Below, piece after piece: positions 1-7,848 of a DNA stretch of 64,000 bases (the first letter of the stretch is position 1; the number at the start of each line of letters is the position of its first letter). The stretch covers positions 38,726 through 102,725 of the forward strand of contig CALADM010000017.1 in the NCBI GenBank assembly GCA_937890595.1. The letters run 5' to 3'. The notes beneath the pieces are model-generated. The model was given only the letters and a program-made list of their open reading frames with translations. It had not been told where the DNA came from and made no database searches. The stretch is from CAJMNU01 sp905214855 (lineage in GTDB: Bacteria > Bacillota > Clostridia > Lachnospirales > Lachnospiraceae). Position numbers and translations under genes: made by a program.

Positions 1-1038
1 ATCATGGCAATGAACAAAGAAGATGGAGTGTTTGTGATACAAGCAAAGGCAGTGGTGCTTGCTATGGGATGTCGGGAGAGACCAAGAGGAGCGCTTCTGA
101 TTCCGGGAACTCGTCCAGCGGGAATCTATTCAGCAGGTACAGCACAGAGATTGGTCAATATGGAGGGATTTCTTCCGGGAAGAGAAGTCGTGATCTTAGG
201 ATCAGGTGATATTGGATTGATCATGGCAAGACGTATGACATTAGAGGGGGCAAAAGTGAAGGTTGTCGCAGAACTTTTGCCGTATTCTGGTGGATTAAAG
301 AGAAATATTGTACAATGTCTAAAAGATTATAATATCCCGCTTAAACTCTCCCATACTGTTGTGGAGATCCATGGAAAGGAACGTTTGTGTGGAGTGACAT
401 TAGCACAGGTGGATGAAAAGAAAAAACCGATTCTGGGAACGGAGGAATATATTTCCTGTGATACGTTACTGCTTTCGGTTGGTCTGATACCAGAAAATGA
501 GCTTGCTCAGGAGGCAGGGATCTTGATGGAGACGGCTACGCAAGGACCACAGGTGGATGAGAATTTTTCCACCAGTATTTCGGGAGTTTTTGCGTGTGGA
601 AATGTGCTTCATGTGCATGATCTGGTGGATTATGTCAGTGAAGAGGCAGCAATGGCTGGAAAGCACGCAGCAGCTTTTGTCAAATCTGTACAAGGCAGTT
701 CTAATACAAGGAATGAAAACGTACATGAGAGGGAAGATCATTGGGAAATTACTCTGAAAACAGGGAATGGAGTCCGATATACTGTGCCTAAAAGGATCCA
801 TCCTAAAAAGATGCAGGAAGATCGGGTGACGATCCGGTTTAGAGTGACAGATGTGATGAAAGACAAGGCGATTCATGTTTATTTTGGAGATACTTTGGTA
901 AAAACATTCCCAAAACGGGTGATGGCACCAGGAGAGATGGAGTCAGTTATTTTGCAAAAGAAAGAATTTTTGGATGCTGGAGAAGAATTAAAAGATATTA
1001 CAATTGCAATCTGTGAAAAAGACAAAGAAAGGACTTAA
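1..1038 (+). CDS. FAD/NAD(P)-dependent oxidoreductase of a glycerol 3-phosphate cluster, 5' partial
   Basis: The frame is open from the first base, so the N-terminal FAD-binding part lies outside the window and only about 345 C-terminal residues are seen. What remains is a pyridine-nucleotide-disulfide-type reductase: the segment AMGCRERPRG is typical of the NAD(P)H oxidase/sarcosine oxidase alpha-like group, an NAD(P)-binding Rossmann motif VVILGSGDIG follows, and the second FAD contact is GVFACGNVLHVHDLVDYV. A further C-terminal extension of about 110 residues follows. The next two genes encode a DUF1667 protein and glycerol kinase. The set FAD oxidoreductase-DUF1667-glpK next to a glpA-type dehydrogenase is a known arrangement in Thermotoga and Clostridia, so this protein probably passes electrons from glycerol 3-phosphate oxidation. 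Role in the complex is inferred from context. Confidence 0.85.
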   Translation: MMAMNKEDGVFVIQAKAVVLAMGCRERPRGALLIPGTRPAGIYSAGTAQRLVNMEGFLPGREVVILGSGDIGLIMARRMTLEGAKVKVVAELLPYSGGLKRNIVQCLKDYNIPLKLSHTVVEIHGKERLCGVTLAQVDEKKKPILGTEEYISCDTLLLSVGLIPENELAQEAGILMETATQGPQVDENFSTSISGVFACGNVLHVHDLVDYVSEEAAMAGKHAAAFVKSVQGSSNTRNENVHEREDHWEITLKTGNGVRYTVPKRIHPKKMQEDRVTIRFRVTDVMKDKAIHVYFGDTLVKTFPKRVMAPGEMESVILQKKEFLDAGEELKDITIAICEKDKERT

Positions 1039-1045
1039 TGTATTT

Positions 1046-1435
1046 ATGAAACAGGTAAAGGAAATAGAAGAGATTGCTTTAATTTGTATTGGTTGTCCTC
1101 TTGGCTGTCAGCTGAGTGCAAAAAAGAAAGACGATGTAGTGATTTCAGTAGAAGGAAATCATTGTAAAAGAGGAGAGATCTATGCTCAAAAAGAGTGTGT
1201 AAGTCCAACTAGGATCGTGACAACTACAGTGAAAGTGCTAGATGGAGAAATTCCCATGCTTTCTGTAAAAACGGCATCTGATATACCAAAATCTAAGATC
1301 AGGGAATGTATAGATGCTGTGAGAAACATTGTGGCAATTGCTCCAATTGAAATTGGTGATGTGATACTTCAAAATGTGGCAGAGACAGGCATAGATATCA
1401 TTGCAACAAAAAAAGTGGGAAAAAGAATACAGTGA
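1046..1435 (+). CDS. DUF1667 cysteine-rich protein, glycerol 3-phosphate dehydrogenase associated
   Basis: Small protein of 129 residues with five conserved-looking cysteines: CIGCPLGC at residues 14-21, C40 in GNHCKRG and C51. This is the DUF1667 pattern, thought to bind an iron-sulfur cluster or zinc. DUF1667 genes usually sit between an FAD oxidoreductase and glycerol kinase, exactly as here, and the protein is presumed to be a small electron-transfer subunit of an anaerobic glycerol 3-phosphate dehydrogenase. The ATG at 1046 is preferred over an in-frame start at 1004, because the longer version would overlap the upstream gene by 35 nt; the chosen start lies 8 nt after that gene's stop. 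The biochemical function is inferred. Confidence 0.85.
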   Translation: MKQVKEIEEIALICIGCPLGCQLSAKKKDDVVISVEGNHCKRGEIYAQKECVSPTRIVTTTVKVLDGEIPMLSVKTASDIPKSKIRECIDAVRNIVAIAPIEIGDVILQNVAETGIDIIATKKVGKRIQ

Positions 1436-1451
1436 AAGAAGGGAATGTGAA

Positions 1452-2957
1452 TTGAGAAAAAAATATGTGATTGCGTTAGATCAGGGGACAACCAGTTCCC
1501 GCTGTATTTTATTTGACAGGGAAGGAAATATTTGCAGTGTTTCCCAAAAAGAATTTGAACAGATTTATCCAAAACCCGGATGGGTAGAGCATAATCCCAT
1601 GCATATATGGGCAACACAGGTTTCTGTTATGGCAGAGGCGATGGGACAGATTGGTGCGTTATCTACCGATATCGCAGCGATTGGGATTACAAATCAGAGA
1701 GAAACTACGATTATTTGGGATAAAAAAACAGGAGAACCGGTCTATCCGGCAATTGTATGGCAGTGCCGCAGGACAGCGGATATGATAGATCGGTTACAGG
1801 AAGACGGTTTTGGAGAGATCATCCGAGAGCGGACAGGGTTGATACCAGATGCTTATTTTTCCGCCACAAAGATCAAATGGATCTTGGATCATGTAGAAGG
1901 AGCAAAGGAACGTGCCAGAAAGGGAGAGCTTTTATTTGGCACTGTGGATACATGGCTGATCTGGAATCTGACAAAAGGGCGTGTTCATGTAACCGATTAT
2001 ACCAATGCTTCGAGAACCATGTTGTTTGATATCCATAAATTATGTTGGGATGATGAAATTTTAAGATATTTTGATATTCCCCGCTGTATGCTCCCTGAGG
2101 TAAAGCCTAGCAGCTGTATCTATGGAGAGACTGCACCAGAAGTGTTGGGGGGAGGCATCCCGATCGCAGGAGCTGCGGGAGACCAGCAGGCAGCATTGTT
2201 TGGTCAGTGCTGTTTCGAGCCAGGTGAGATGAAAAATACATATGGGACAGGATGCTTTTTGTTGATGAACACTGGAAAACAGGCAATCCAATCTTCACAT
2301 GGTCTTATCACAACGATTGCAGCCTCTCCATATGAACAGGTGGAGTATGCTCTTGAAGGAAGTGTGTTTGTAGCTGGGGCAGCGATTCAGTGGCTTAGGG
2401 ATGAATTGGGATTGATCGAAACGGCGGCACAGTCAGAAAAATCCTGTCTGGCAGTTGCAGATACTGCTGGTGTCTATGTAGTTCCTGCATTTACAGGGTT
2501 GGGAGCTCCATGGTGGGATCAATATGCAAGAGGAACGATTGTGGGATTGACAAGAGGTGCGGGAAGAGACCATTTGATCCGTGCCACGGTGGAATCTTTG
2601 GCATATCAGGTTTCTGATCTGATAGAGGCCATGGAACAGGATTCACAGATTGCTTTAAAGACGTTGAAAGTGGATGGAGGAGCAAGTGCAAATAATTTCC
2701 TGATGCAATTTCAATCTGATATCTTAAAGGCACAGGTTGACAGACCGGTTTGTATAGAAACAACAGCACTTGGAGCAGCATATCTTGCTGGTATTGCTGT
2801 GGGTTACTGGAAAGATAGAGATGAGATCAAGAAAAATTGGCAGTTAGACAAGACATTTCTTCCAAACATGCCAGAAGAAAGACGGAAAAAATTATTAAAA
2901 GGCTGGAAAAAAGCTGTCAGCTATTCCTTAAATTGGGCAAGAGATGAAGAAGAGTAG
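1452..2957 (+). CDS. glpK: Glycerol kinase
   Basis: Phosphorylates glycerol to sn-glycerol 3-phosphate with ATP, feeding the upstream oxidoreductase. It is a full-length FGGY-family kinase of 501 residues. Diagnostic segments are the N-terminal phosphate loop ALDQGTTSSR, GWVEHNP, the glycerol-binding region GITNQRETT and WQCRRT, GAAGDQQAALFGQ, and YGTGCFLLMN. The start is taken as TTG at 1452, which gives the standard N-terminus MRKKYVIALDQGTTSSR and sits about 9 nt after a GAAGGG ribosome binding site; an upstream ATG at 1401 would overlap the DUF1667 gene. It lies 16 nt after that gene, so it is almost certainly cotranscribed with it. Confidence 0.96.
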   Translation: MRKKYVIALDQGTTSSRCILFDREGNICSVSQKEFEQIYPKPGWVEHNPMHIWATQVSVMAEAMGQIGALSTDIAAIGITNQRETTIIWDKKTGEPVYPAIVWQCRRTADMIDRLQEDGFGEIIRERTGLIPDAYFSATKIKWILDHVEGAKERARKGELLFGTVDTWLIWNLTKGRVHVTDYTNASRTMLFDIHKLCWDDEILRYFDIPRCMLPEVKPSSCIYGETAPEVLGGGIPIAGAAGDQQAALFGQCCFEPGEMKNTYGTGCFLLMNTGKQAIQSSHGLITTIAASPYEQVEYALEGSVFVAGAAIQWLRDELGLIETAAQSEKSCLAVADTAGVYVVPAFTGLGAPWWDQYARGTIVGLTRGAGRDHLIRATVESLAYQVSDLIEAMEQDSQIALKTLKVDGGASANNFLMQFQSDILKAQVDRPVCIETTALGAAYLAGIAVGYWKDRDEIKKNWQLDKTFLPNMPEERRKKLLKGWKKAVSYSLNWARDEEE

Positions 2958-2987
2958 AAAAATGGTTAAGAAAGGAAAAAGGGAAAG

Positions 2988-3770
2988 ATGATAACAAAAC
3001 AAAAACTGATACAGGATCTGAAGGATCTGGGAATCCAAAAGACGGATACTCTTTTGGTACATTCTTCTATGAAGGCAGTCGGTGAGGTAGAAGGAGGCGC
3101 AGACACTGTTTTAGATGCTCTAATGGAAGTGGTTTCTGATGGTCTTTTGGTTCTTCCGACTCACTCATGGGCAACGATGAAAGAAGATCATATGATATTT
3201 GATCCAAAAGAAGAACCATCCTGTGTTGGGATCCTGACGAATCTTTTTTTGAAAAGAGAAAATGTATACCGTTCTCTGCATCCAACGCATTCTGTGGCGG
3301 CTTATGGAAAAGATGCAAAAGAATTTGTACAGGCAGATTTAATCTGGTCGGATACTCCATGTCCGAGAGAAGGATGTTGGGGGGAACTGTATGACCGACA
3401 GGCAAAGATCTTACTCCTTGGATGTGGATTAAACAGAAATACTTATATGCATGGAGTAGAGGAATGGAATCACATACCAGAAAGACTCTGTGAACAGACA
3501 GAGCCCATGAAAGTAAAGATGCCGGATGGGAGAATAAAAGACCGTCCGATGCGCCGCCATTATAAACCAGACGGAGTCAGCATTTCAGAGTATTATATTA
3601 AAATGGAACATATATTTTTGACTTGTGGAGTTGCGAAAAAAGGAAAAGTCGGAATGGCAGACTGCCTGATCTGTGATGCAAAGAAAGAAGCTGATCTGGT
3701 AACAAGGTGTCTTAAAAAGAACCCCAATGTTTTTGGGAATATGGAAGAAAAAGTGCCTGAAATATTCTAA
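2988..3770 (+). CDS. AAC(3)-family (antibiotic) N-acetyltransferase
   Basis: The protein of 260 residues matches the aminoglycoside 3-N-acetyltransferase fold family: an N-terminal LLVHSSMKAVGEVEGG stretch, LPTHSW, the HPTHSVAAYG signature in the middle, and a later LLGCGLNRNTYMHGVEE segment. Family members transfer acetyl from acetyl-CoA to an amine; many chromosomal ones (YokD type) have no demonstrated aminoglycoside activity. It begins 30 nt after glpK with the ribosome binding site GAAAGGAAAAAGGGAAAG, so it may be read from the glycerol operon. Whether it confers resistance cannot be told from sequence; a housekeeping acetyl transfer is at least as likely. Confidence 0.85.
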   Translation: MITKQKLIQDLKDLGIQKTDTLLVHSSMKAVGEVEGGADTVLDALMEVVSDGLLVLPTHSWATMKEDHMIFDPKEEPSCVGILTNLFLKRENVYRSLHPTHSVAAYGKDAKEFVQADLIWSDTPCPREGCWGELYDRQAKILLLGCGLNRNTYMHGVEEWNHIPERLCEQTEPMKVKMPDGRIKDRPMRRHYKPDGVSISEYYIKMEHIFLTCGVAKKGKVGMADCLICDAKKEADLVTRCLKKNPNVFGNMEEKVPEIF

Positions 3771-3863
3771 GGAAAAATTGATATTGACAAAGGATGGCAA
3801 ACGAAGGAAAATATCCGTGTACGACAGGGTGGGGATACATAGTATAAAATGGAGGGAGATCCC

Positions 3864-5003
3864 ATGGAATTGAAATTAAAGCAGGAAGTAGAAATGTATA
3901 TTCAGGCACATGAGCAGGAAACATACGAACTGTTAAAAACATTGGCAAGAATTCCAGCACCATCAGGACAGGAAGAAAAAAGGATGGAATTTTGCCGTGA
4001 CTGGCTGATCGCCTGTGGTGCAAAGGGAGTCTATACAGATAGTGCCAAAAATGTAGTGTATCCGGTTGGTGTGGAAGATGGAAAACCTTTGGCTGTTATT
4101 ATGGCACATATAGATGTAGTATTTCCAGATCAGGAGGAATTGCCTTTAGAGGAAAAGGATGGAAAGGTATACTGTCCGGGTGTTGGGGACGACACAGCAA
4201 ATCTGGTAGCTCTTTTGATGTGTGCAAAATACATTGTACAAAAACAGCTGGAATCACCGACTTGGGGAGTGCTTTTGGTGTGCAATTCCTGTGAAGAGGG
4301 GCTTGGAAACTTAAAAGGATCTAGGAAGATCTGCGAAGATTACAAGGGAAGAATCAAAGAATTTATCAGTTTAGATGGACAATTGGACAAAGTCGTGTGC
4401 CGTGCTGTCGGTTCTCATCGCTATAAAGTAACGATAAAAGCACAGGGTGGGCATTCGTATGGATGCTTTGGAAATACCAATGCGATCGCACAGATGGCAG
4501 GAGTCATTTCTGATCTGTATCAGATCAAAGTCCCTTCATATGGAAAGACAACATACAATGTAGGTACGATCACAGGCGGAACTTCAGTGAATACCATTGC
4601 ACAGGAGGCACAGATGCTCTGTGAGTATCGTTCGGATGATATCCGAGGGTTGGAAGAGATGAAGAGAAAATTTGAGGAAATTTTTGAGTCACATAGAAAA
4701 AAGGGAGAAGAACTCATCGTAGAACTTGTTGGGGAACGTCCTTGTGCGAGTGGTGTGGATGCAGAAAAACAGGAACAGTTTGCAGATGAGGCATGTCAAA
4801 TGCTGACATCGCTTACAGGAAAAGAGACAGGAAAAGAATCTGGTTCTACAGACTGCAATATTCCGTTATCTATGGGGGTTTTAAGTATCTGTTTTGGAAC
4901 ATATCTGGGGAATGGGGCACATACCAGAGAGGAATATATATGGAAGGAGTCTCTGAAACCAGGATATCGTGCAGCATTTTTGACGGTTCTCAGATATTTT
5001 TAA
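3864..5003 (+). CDS. M20-family metallopeptidase (PepT/PepD-like)
   Basis: Zinc-dependent peptidase of 379 residues in the M20 family. The di-metal ligand set is visible: AHIDVVFP (His and Asp), GVGDDTANL (bridging Asp), CEEGLGN (catalytic and ligand Glu), SLDGQLD (Asp) and NGAHTREEYI (final His). The dimerisation lid lies in the middle (around residues 190-300). The ATG at 3864 follows GGAGGGAG by 5 nt and is preferred over ATG 3849, whose codon overlaps that ribosome binding site. A MATE transporter gene starts directly after its stop codon. Expected role: cytoplasmic cleavage of small peptides; the exact substrate is not predictable. Confidence 0.88.
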   Translation: MELKLKQEVEMYIQAHEQETYELLKTLARIPAPSGQEEKRMEFCRDWLIACGAKGVYTDSAKNVVYPVGVEDGKPLAVIMAHIDVVFPDQEELPLEEKDGKVYCPGVGDDTANLVALLMCAKYIVQKQLESPTWGVLLVCNSCEEGLGNLKGSRKICEDYKGRIKEFISLDGQLDKVVCRAVGSHRYKVTIKAQGGHSYGCFGNTNAIAQMAGVISDLYQIKVPSYGKTTYNVGTITGGTSVNTIAQEAQMLCEYRSDDIRGLEEMKRKFEEIFESHRKKGEELIVELVGERPCASGVDAEKQEQFADEACQMLTSLTGKETGKESGSTDCNIPLSMGVLSICFGTYLGNGAHTREEYIWKESLKPGYRAAFLTVLRYF

Positions 5004-5006
5004 GTG

Positions 5007-6335
5007 ATGTTGTTTTCGAAAAATGATTTGGTAAAATTGTTGATCCCATTGGTGATCGAACAGCTTTTGGCAGTGGCTGTTGGTATGGTGGATGTTATGA
5101 TGGTATCTTCTGTTGGAGAAAGTGCAGTATCAGGAGTTTCTCTGGTGGATTCCATCAGCATTTTGATCATACAGATGCTCTCTGCATTGGCAACCGGAGG
5201 AGCAGTGGTTGCATCTCAGTATATTGGTAAGAAAGAGACAGATAAGGCATGTCATGCAGCTGGACAGTTAGTGAGTGTGACTACACTGGTGTCTTTGGTA
5301 ATCGCAATGGCGGCACTGTGCTTTTGTAAGACACTTCTGCGTGTGATTTTTGGCGATGTGGAGGAAAGTGTGATGGAAAATGCTCTGATCTATTTTCGTA
5401 TCACAGCGATTTCCTATCCTTTTCTTGCTTTATATAATTCATGTGCAGCATTGTGCCGTTCAATGGGCAATTCCAGAATATCCATGCAGGTTTCGCTTGT
5501 GATGAACGGAATCAATGTTCTTGGCAATGCGATCTGTATTTTTGGTCTGCATATGGGAGTTGAGGGAGTGGCATATCCTACTCTGATTTCCAGAATGATC
5601 GCTGCGGGACTTATGATGTATATTATCTGTCAGCCGGGACACGTCATTCATCTGCGTTCTGTCCGTGATTTAAAACTCAGTAAAAAGATGATCAGAAATA
5701 TTTTAAATGTCGGGATTCCGAGTGGTTTGGAGAATAGTATCTTTCAGATCGGAAAACTGACACTGCAAAGTCTAGTGTCTTCCCTTGGGACAACAGCACT
5801 TGCCAGTTATGCGGTGGCATCCAATCTGGTCACATTACAGTATCTTCCGGGGAATGCGATAGGTCTTGGGATGATCACTGTAGTGGGGCAATGTGTAGGA
5901 GCAGGGGCATTTGATCAGGTGAAATTTTACACGAAAAAGTTGATCTTATTAAATTATGCGTTTTTGTTGGTGATCTGTAGTATTATGGTAGCAGGAAGTC
6001 AAACAATTGTTGGTTTTTACAGTTTGTCTCCAGAAGCTGCCATAGAGGCACAACGTATGATAACCGTACATGCTATGGCTATGGTTATATGGCCTCTTGC
6101 ATTCACGCTCCCCAATGTACTAAGAGCGAGTATGGATGCCAAATTTACCATGATGGTATCTGTATTTTCTATGTGGGCATTCCGTATCATTATGGCATAT
6201 TGGTTTGTGAAAGGAATGCATATGGGGATCATGGGAGTCTGGTATGGAATGTTTATCGACTGGGCATTCCGTGCACTTTTGTTTGTACTTAGATTTAGAA
6301 AATATGGTAAAAACAAAGTGAGAGCTGTAGAGTAA
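5007..6335 (+). CDS. MATE-family efflux transporter
   Basis: Integral membrane protein of about 442 residues with roughly twelve hydrophobic segments in two homologous halves, typical of MATE (multidrug and toxin extrusion) sodium- or proton-coupled antiporters. Typical features are LVIEQLLAVAVGMVDVMMVS in the first helix and a GSQYIG-like loop (VASQYIGKKE). The stop of the peptidase and the possible starts are adjacent (TAA GTG ATG at 5001-5009), so translation is probably coupled; GTG 5004 would add one residue. It is unlike the other two MATE proteins in this window in detail, so these are distinct paralogues. Substrate unknown. Confidence 0.88.
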   Translation: MLFSKNDLVKLLIPLVIEQLLAVAVGMVDVMMVSSVGESAVSGVSLVDSISILIIQMLSALATGGAVVASQYIGKKETDKACHAAGQLVSVTTLVSLVIAMAALCFCKTLLRVIFGDVEESVMENALIYFRITAISYPFLALYNSCAALCRSMGNSRISMQVSLVMNGINVLGNAICIFGLHMGVEGVAYPTLISRMIAAGLMMYIICQPGHVIHLRSVRDLKLSKKMIRNILNVGIPSGLENSIFQIGKLTLQSLVSSLGTTALASYAVASNLVTLQYLPGNAIGLGMITVVGQCVGAGAFDQVKFYTKKLILLNYAFLLVICSIMVAGSQTIVGFYSLSPEAAIEAQRMITVHAMAMVIWPLAFTLPNVLRASMDAKFTMMVSVFSMWAFRIIMAYWFVKGMHMGIMGVWYGMFIDWAFRALLFVLRFRKYGKNKVRAVE

Positions 6336-6407
6336 GAAAATGGATAAGAACAGTCAAATGAGAGCAAAAATGCATAAAATCAAAGAGGAAATAAGGTAGG
6401 ACTAGTT

Positions 6408-7733
6408 ATGGAAAAGAAACGAGATTTATTTGCATCAAGGTGGGGATTTATTCTTGCCTGTATTGGTTCAGCAGTTGGAATGGGAAATATATGGATGTTC
6501 CCGACCCGAGTATCCAAGTTTGGAGGGGGTTCTTTTCTGCTGTGGTATCTGTTTTTTGTTGTGTTGATCGGGTCTACAGGCGTTATTGGAGAGATGAGTT
6601 TTGGGCGTGCAACCCGTTCCGGTCCAGTAGACGCATTTGGTAAGGCATGTGAATCCAAGGGAAGACGAAAACTGGGGGAATCCATCGGTCTGCTTCCAGT
6701 AGTTGGTTCTATGGCTCTTGCAATTGGTTACAGTGTGGTGATGGGATGGATTTTTAAATATGCCTTTGGTACTTTTACTGGAGCAACCCTTTCCCCATCT
6801 TCCGTAGATGGATTTGCAGCAGCCTTTGGCGATATGGCATCTTCTTTTGGTAACAATGTATGGCAGCTCGTTGCTATTGTGGCAGCTTTTGCAATCCTGA
6901 TCCTTGGCGTTGGTGGAGGTATTGAAAAGGCGAATAAGATCATGATGCCACTGTTCTTTTTCTTGTTTTTAGGATTGGGAATCTATATTGGATTCCAGCC
7001 GGGGGCTTCAGATGGATACCGTTATATTTTTCGTTTGGATAAGGCAGCGCTCACAGATCCAAAAGTTATTATTTATGCAATGGGACAGGCATTTTTCTCT
7101 TTGTCAGTAGCAGGAAATGGAACATTGATCTATGGTTCATACCTTCATGATGATGAGGATATTCCGGCATCTGCCCGCAACGTGGCGTTTTTTGATACCA
7201 TTGCGGCAACTCTTGCTGCTCTGGTGATCATTCCAGCTATGGCAACAATGGGCGCACAGCTCGATCAGGGAGGTCCAGGTCTTCTCTTTATTTTCCTTCC
7301 GAGTCTGTTTAAGGGACTGACAGGAGGAACTATCATTGCCATTGTATTTTTTGTGGCAGTTACCTTTGCGGGAATGACTTCTCTTATTAATCTGTATGAA
7401 GCACCAATTGCTACTGTGCAGGAAAAATTCCATTTGGGAAGGACTTCTGCCTGCCTTGTGGTAGGGGCTGTAGGTGCTGCGGTTTCCATCTGCATTCAGG
7501 GTATTGTATCTGACTGGATGGACATTGTTTCCATTTATATCTGTCCTCTGGGGGCAGGACTTGCAAGTATTATGTTCTTCTGGGTACTGGGCAGAAAATT
7601 TGTAGAAACTGAAGTAAACAAAGGGAGAAAGAAGCCAATTGGAAACTGGTTCTATCCATTAGGAAAATATGTGTTCACCGGAATGTGTATTCTGGTACTG
7701 ATCGTAGGAGCAGTGATGGGAGGAATTGGCTGA
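6408..7733 (+). CDS. Sodium-dependent transporter of the NSS/SNF family
   Basis: Protein of 441 residues with about eleven membrane helices. The start FASRWGFILACIGSAVGMGNIW is the hallmark first helix of neurotransmitter:sodium symporters, containing the unwound substrate and sodium site (GSAVGMGN). Bacterial members import amino acids such as tyrosine, tryptophan or leucine with sodium. The ATG follows AAGGTAGGAC. It lies 72 nt after the MATE gene and is closed by a strong terminator at 7778-7821, so it probably ends this transcription unit. Substrate cannot be inferred. Confidence 0.92.
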   Translation: MEKKRDLFASRWGFILACIGSAVGMGNIWMFPTRVSKFGGGSFLLWYLFFVVLIGSTGVIGEMSFGRATRSGPVDAFGKACESKGRRKLGESIGLLPVVGSMALAIGYSVVMGWIFKYAFGTFTGATLSPSSVDGFAAAFGDMASSFGNNVWQLVAIVAAFAILILGVGGGIEKANKIMMPLFFFLFLGLGIYIGFQPGASDGYRYIFRLDKAALTDPKVIIYAMGQAFFSLSVAGNGTLIYGSYLHDDEDIPASARNVAFFDTIAATLAALVIIPAMATMGAQLDQGGPGLLFIFLPSLFKGLTGGTIIAIVFFVAVTFAGMTSLINLYEAPIATVQEKFHLGRTSACLVVGAVGAAVSICIQGIVSDWMDIVSIYICPLGAGLASIMFFWVLGRKFVETEVNKGRKKPIGNWFYPLGKYVFTGMCILVLIVGAVMGGIG

Positions 7734-7777
7734 TCCATGTTTATAGATATGAATATGAACGGCTAAAATAGAGAAAG

Positions 7778-7821
7778 AGACCAGAAAACCATGCAAGATT
7801 AGCGGATTTTCTGGTCTTTTT
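7778..7821 (+). terminator. Rho-independent terminator after the NSS transporter
   Basis: The 11-nt arms AGACCAGAAAA (7778-7788) and TTTTCTGGTCT (7807-7817) are perfect reverse complements and run into a short T tract. It separates the transporter from the downstream nucleotidase gene. Confidence 0.88.
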
Positions 7822-7848
7822 ACTCAAGATTGGAGATGGAGAAAAAAG

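Noticed and set aside
2988..3770. Aminoglycoside resistance gene
   Set aside because: It matches the AAC(3) fold family but many chromosomal members are not resistance enzymes; no mobile element is near.
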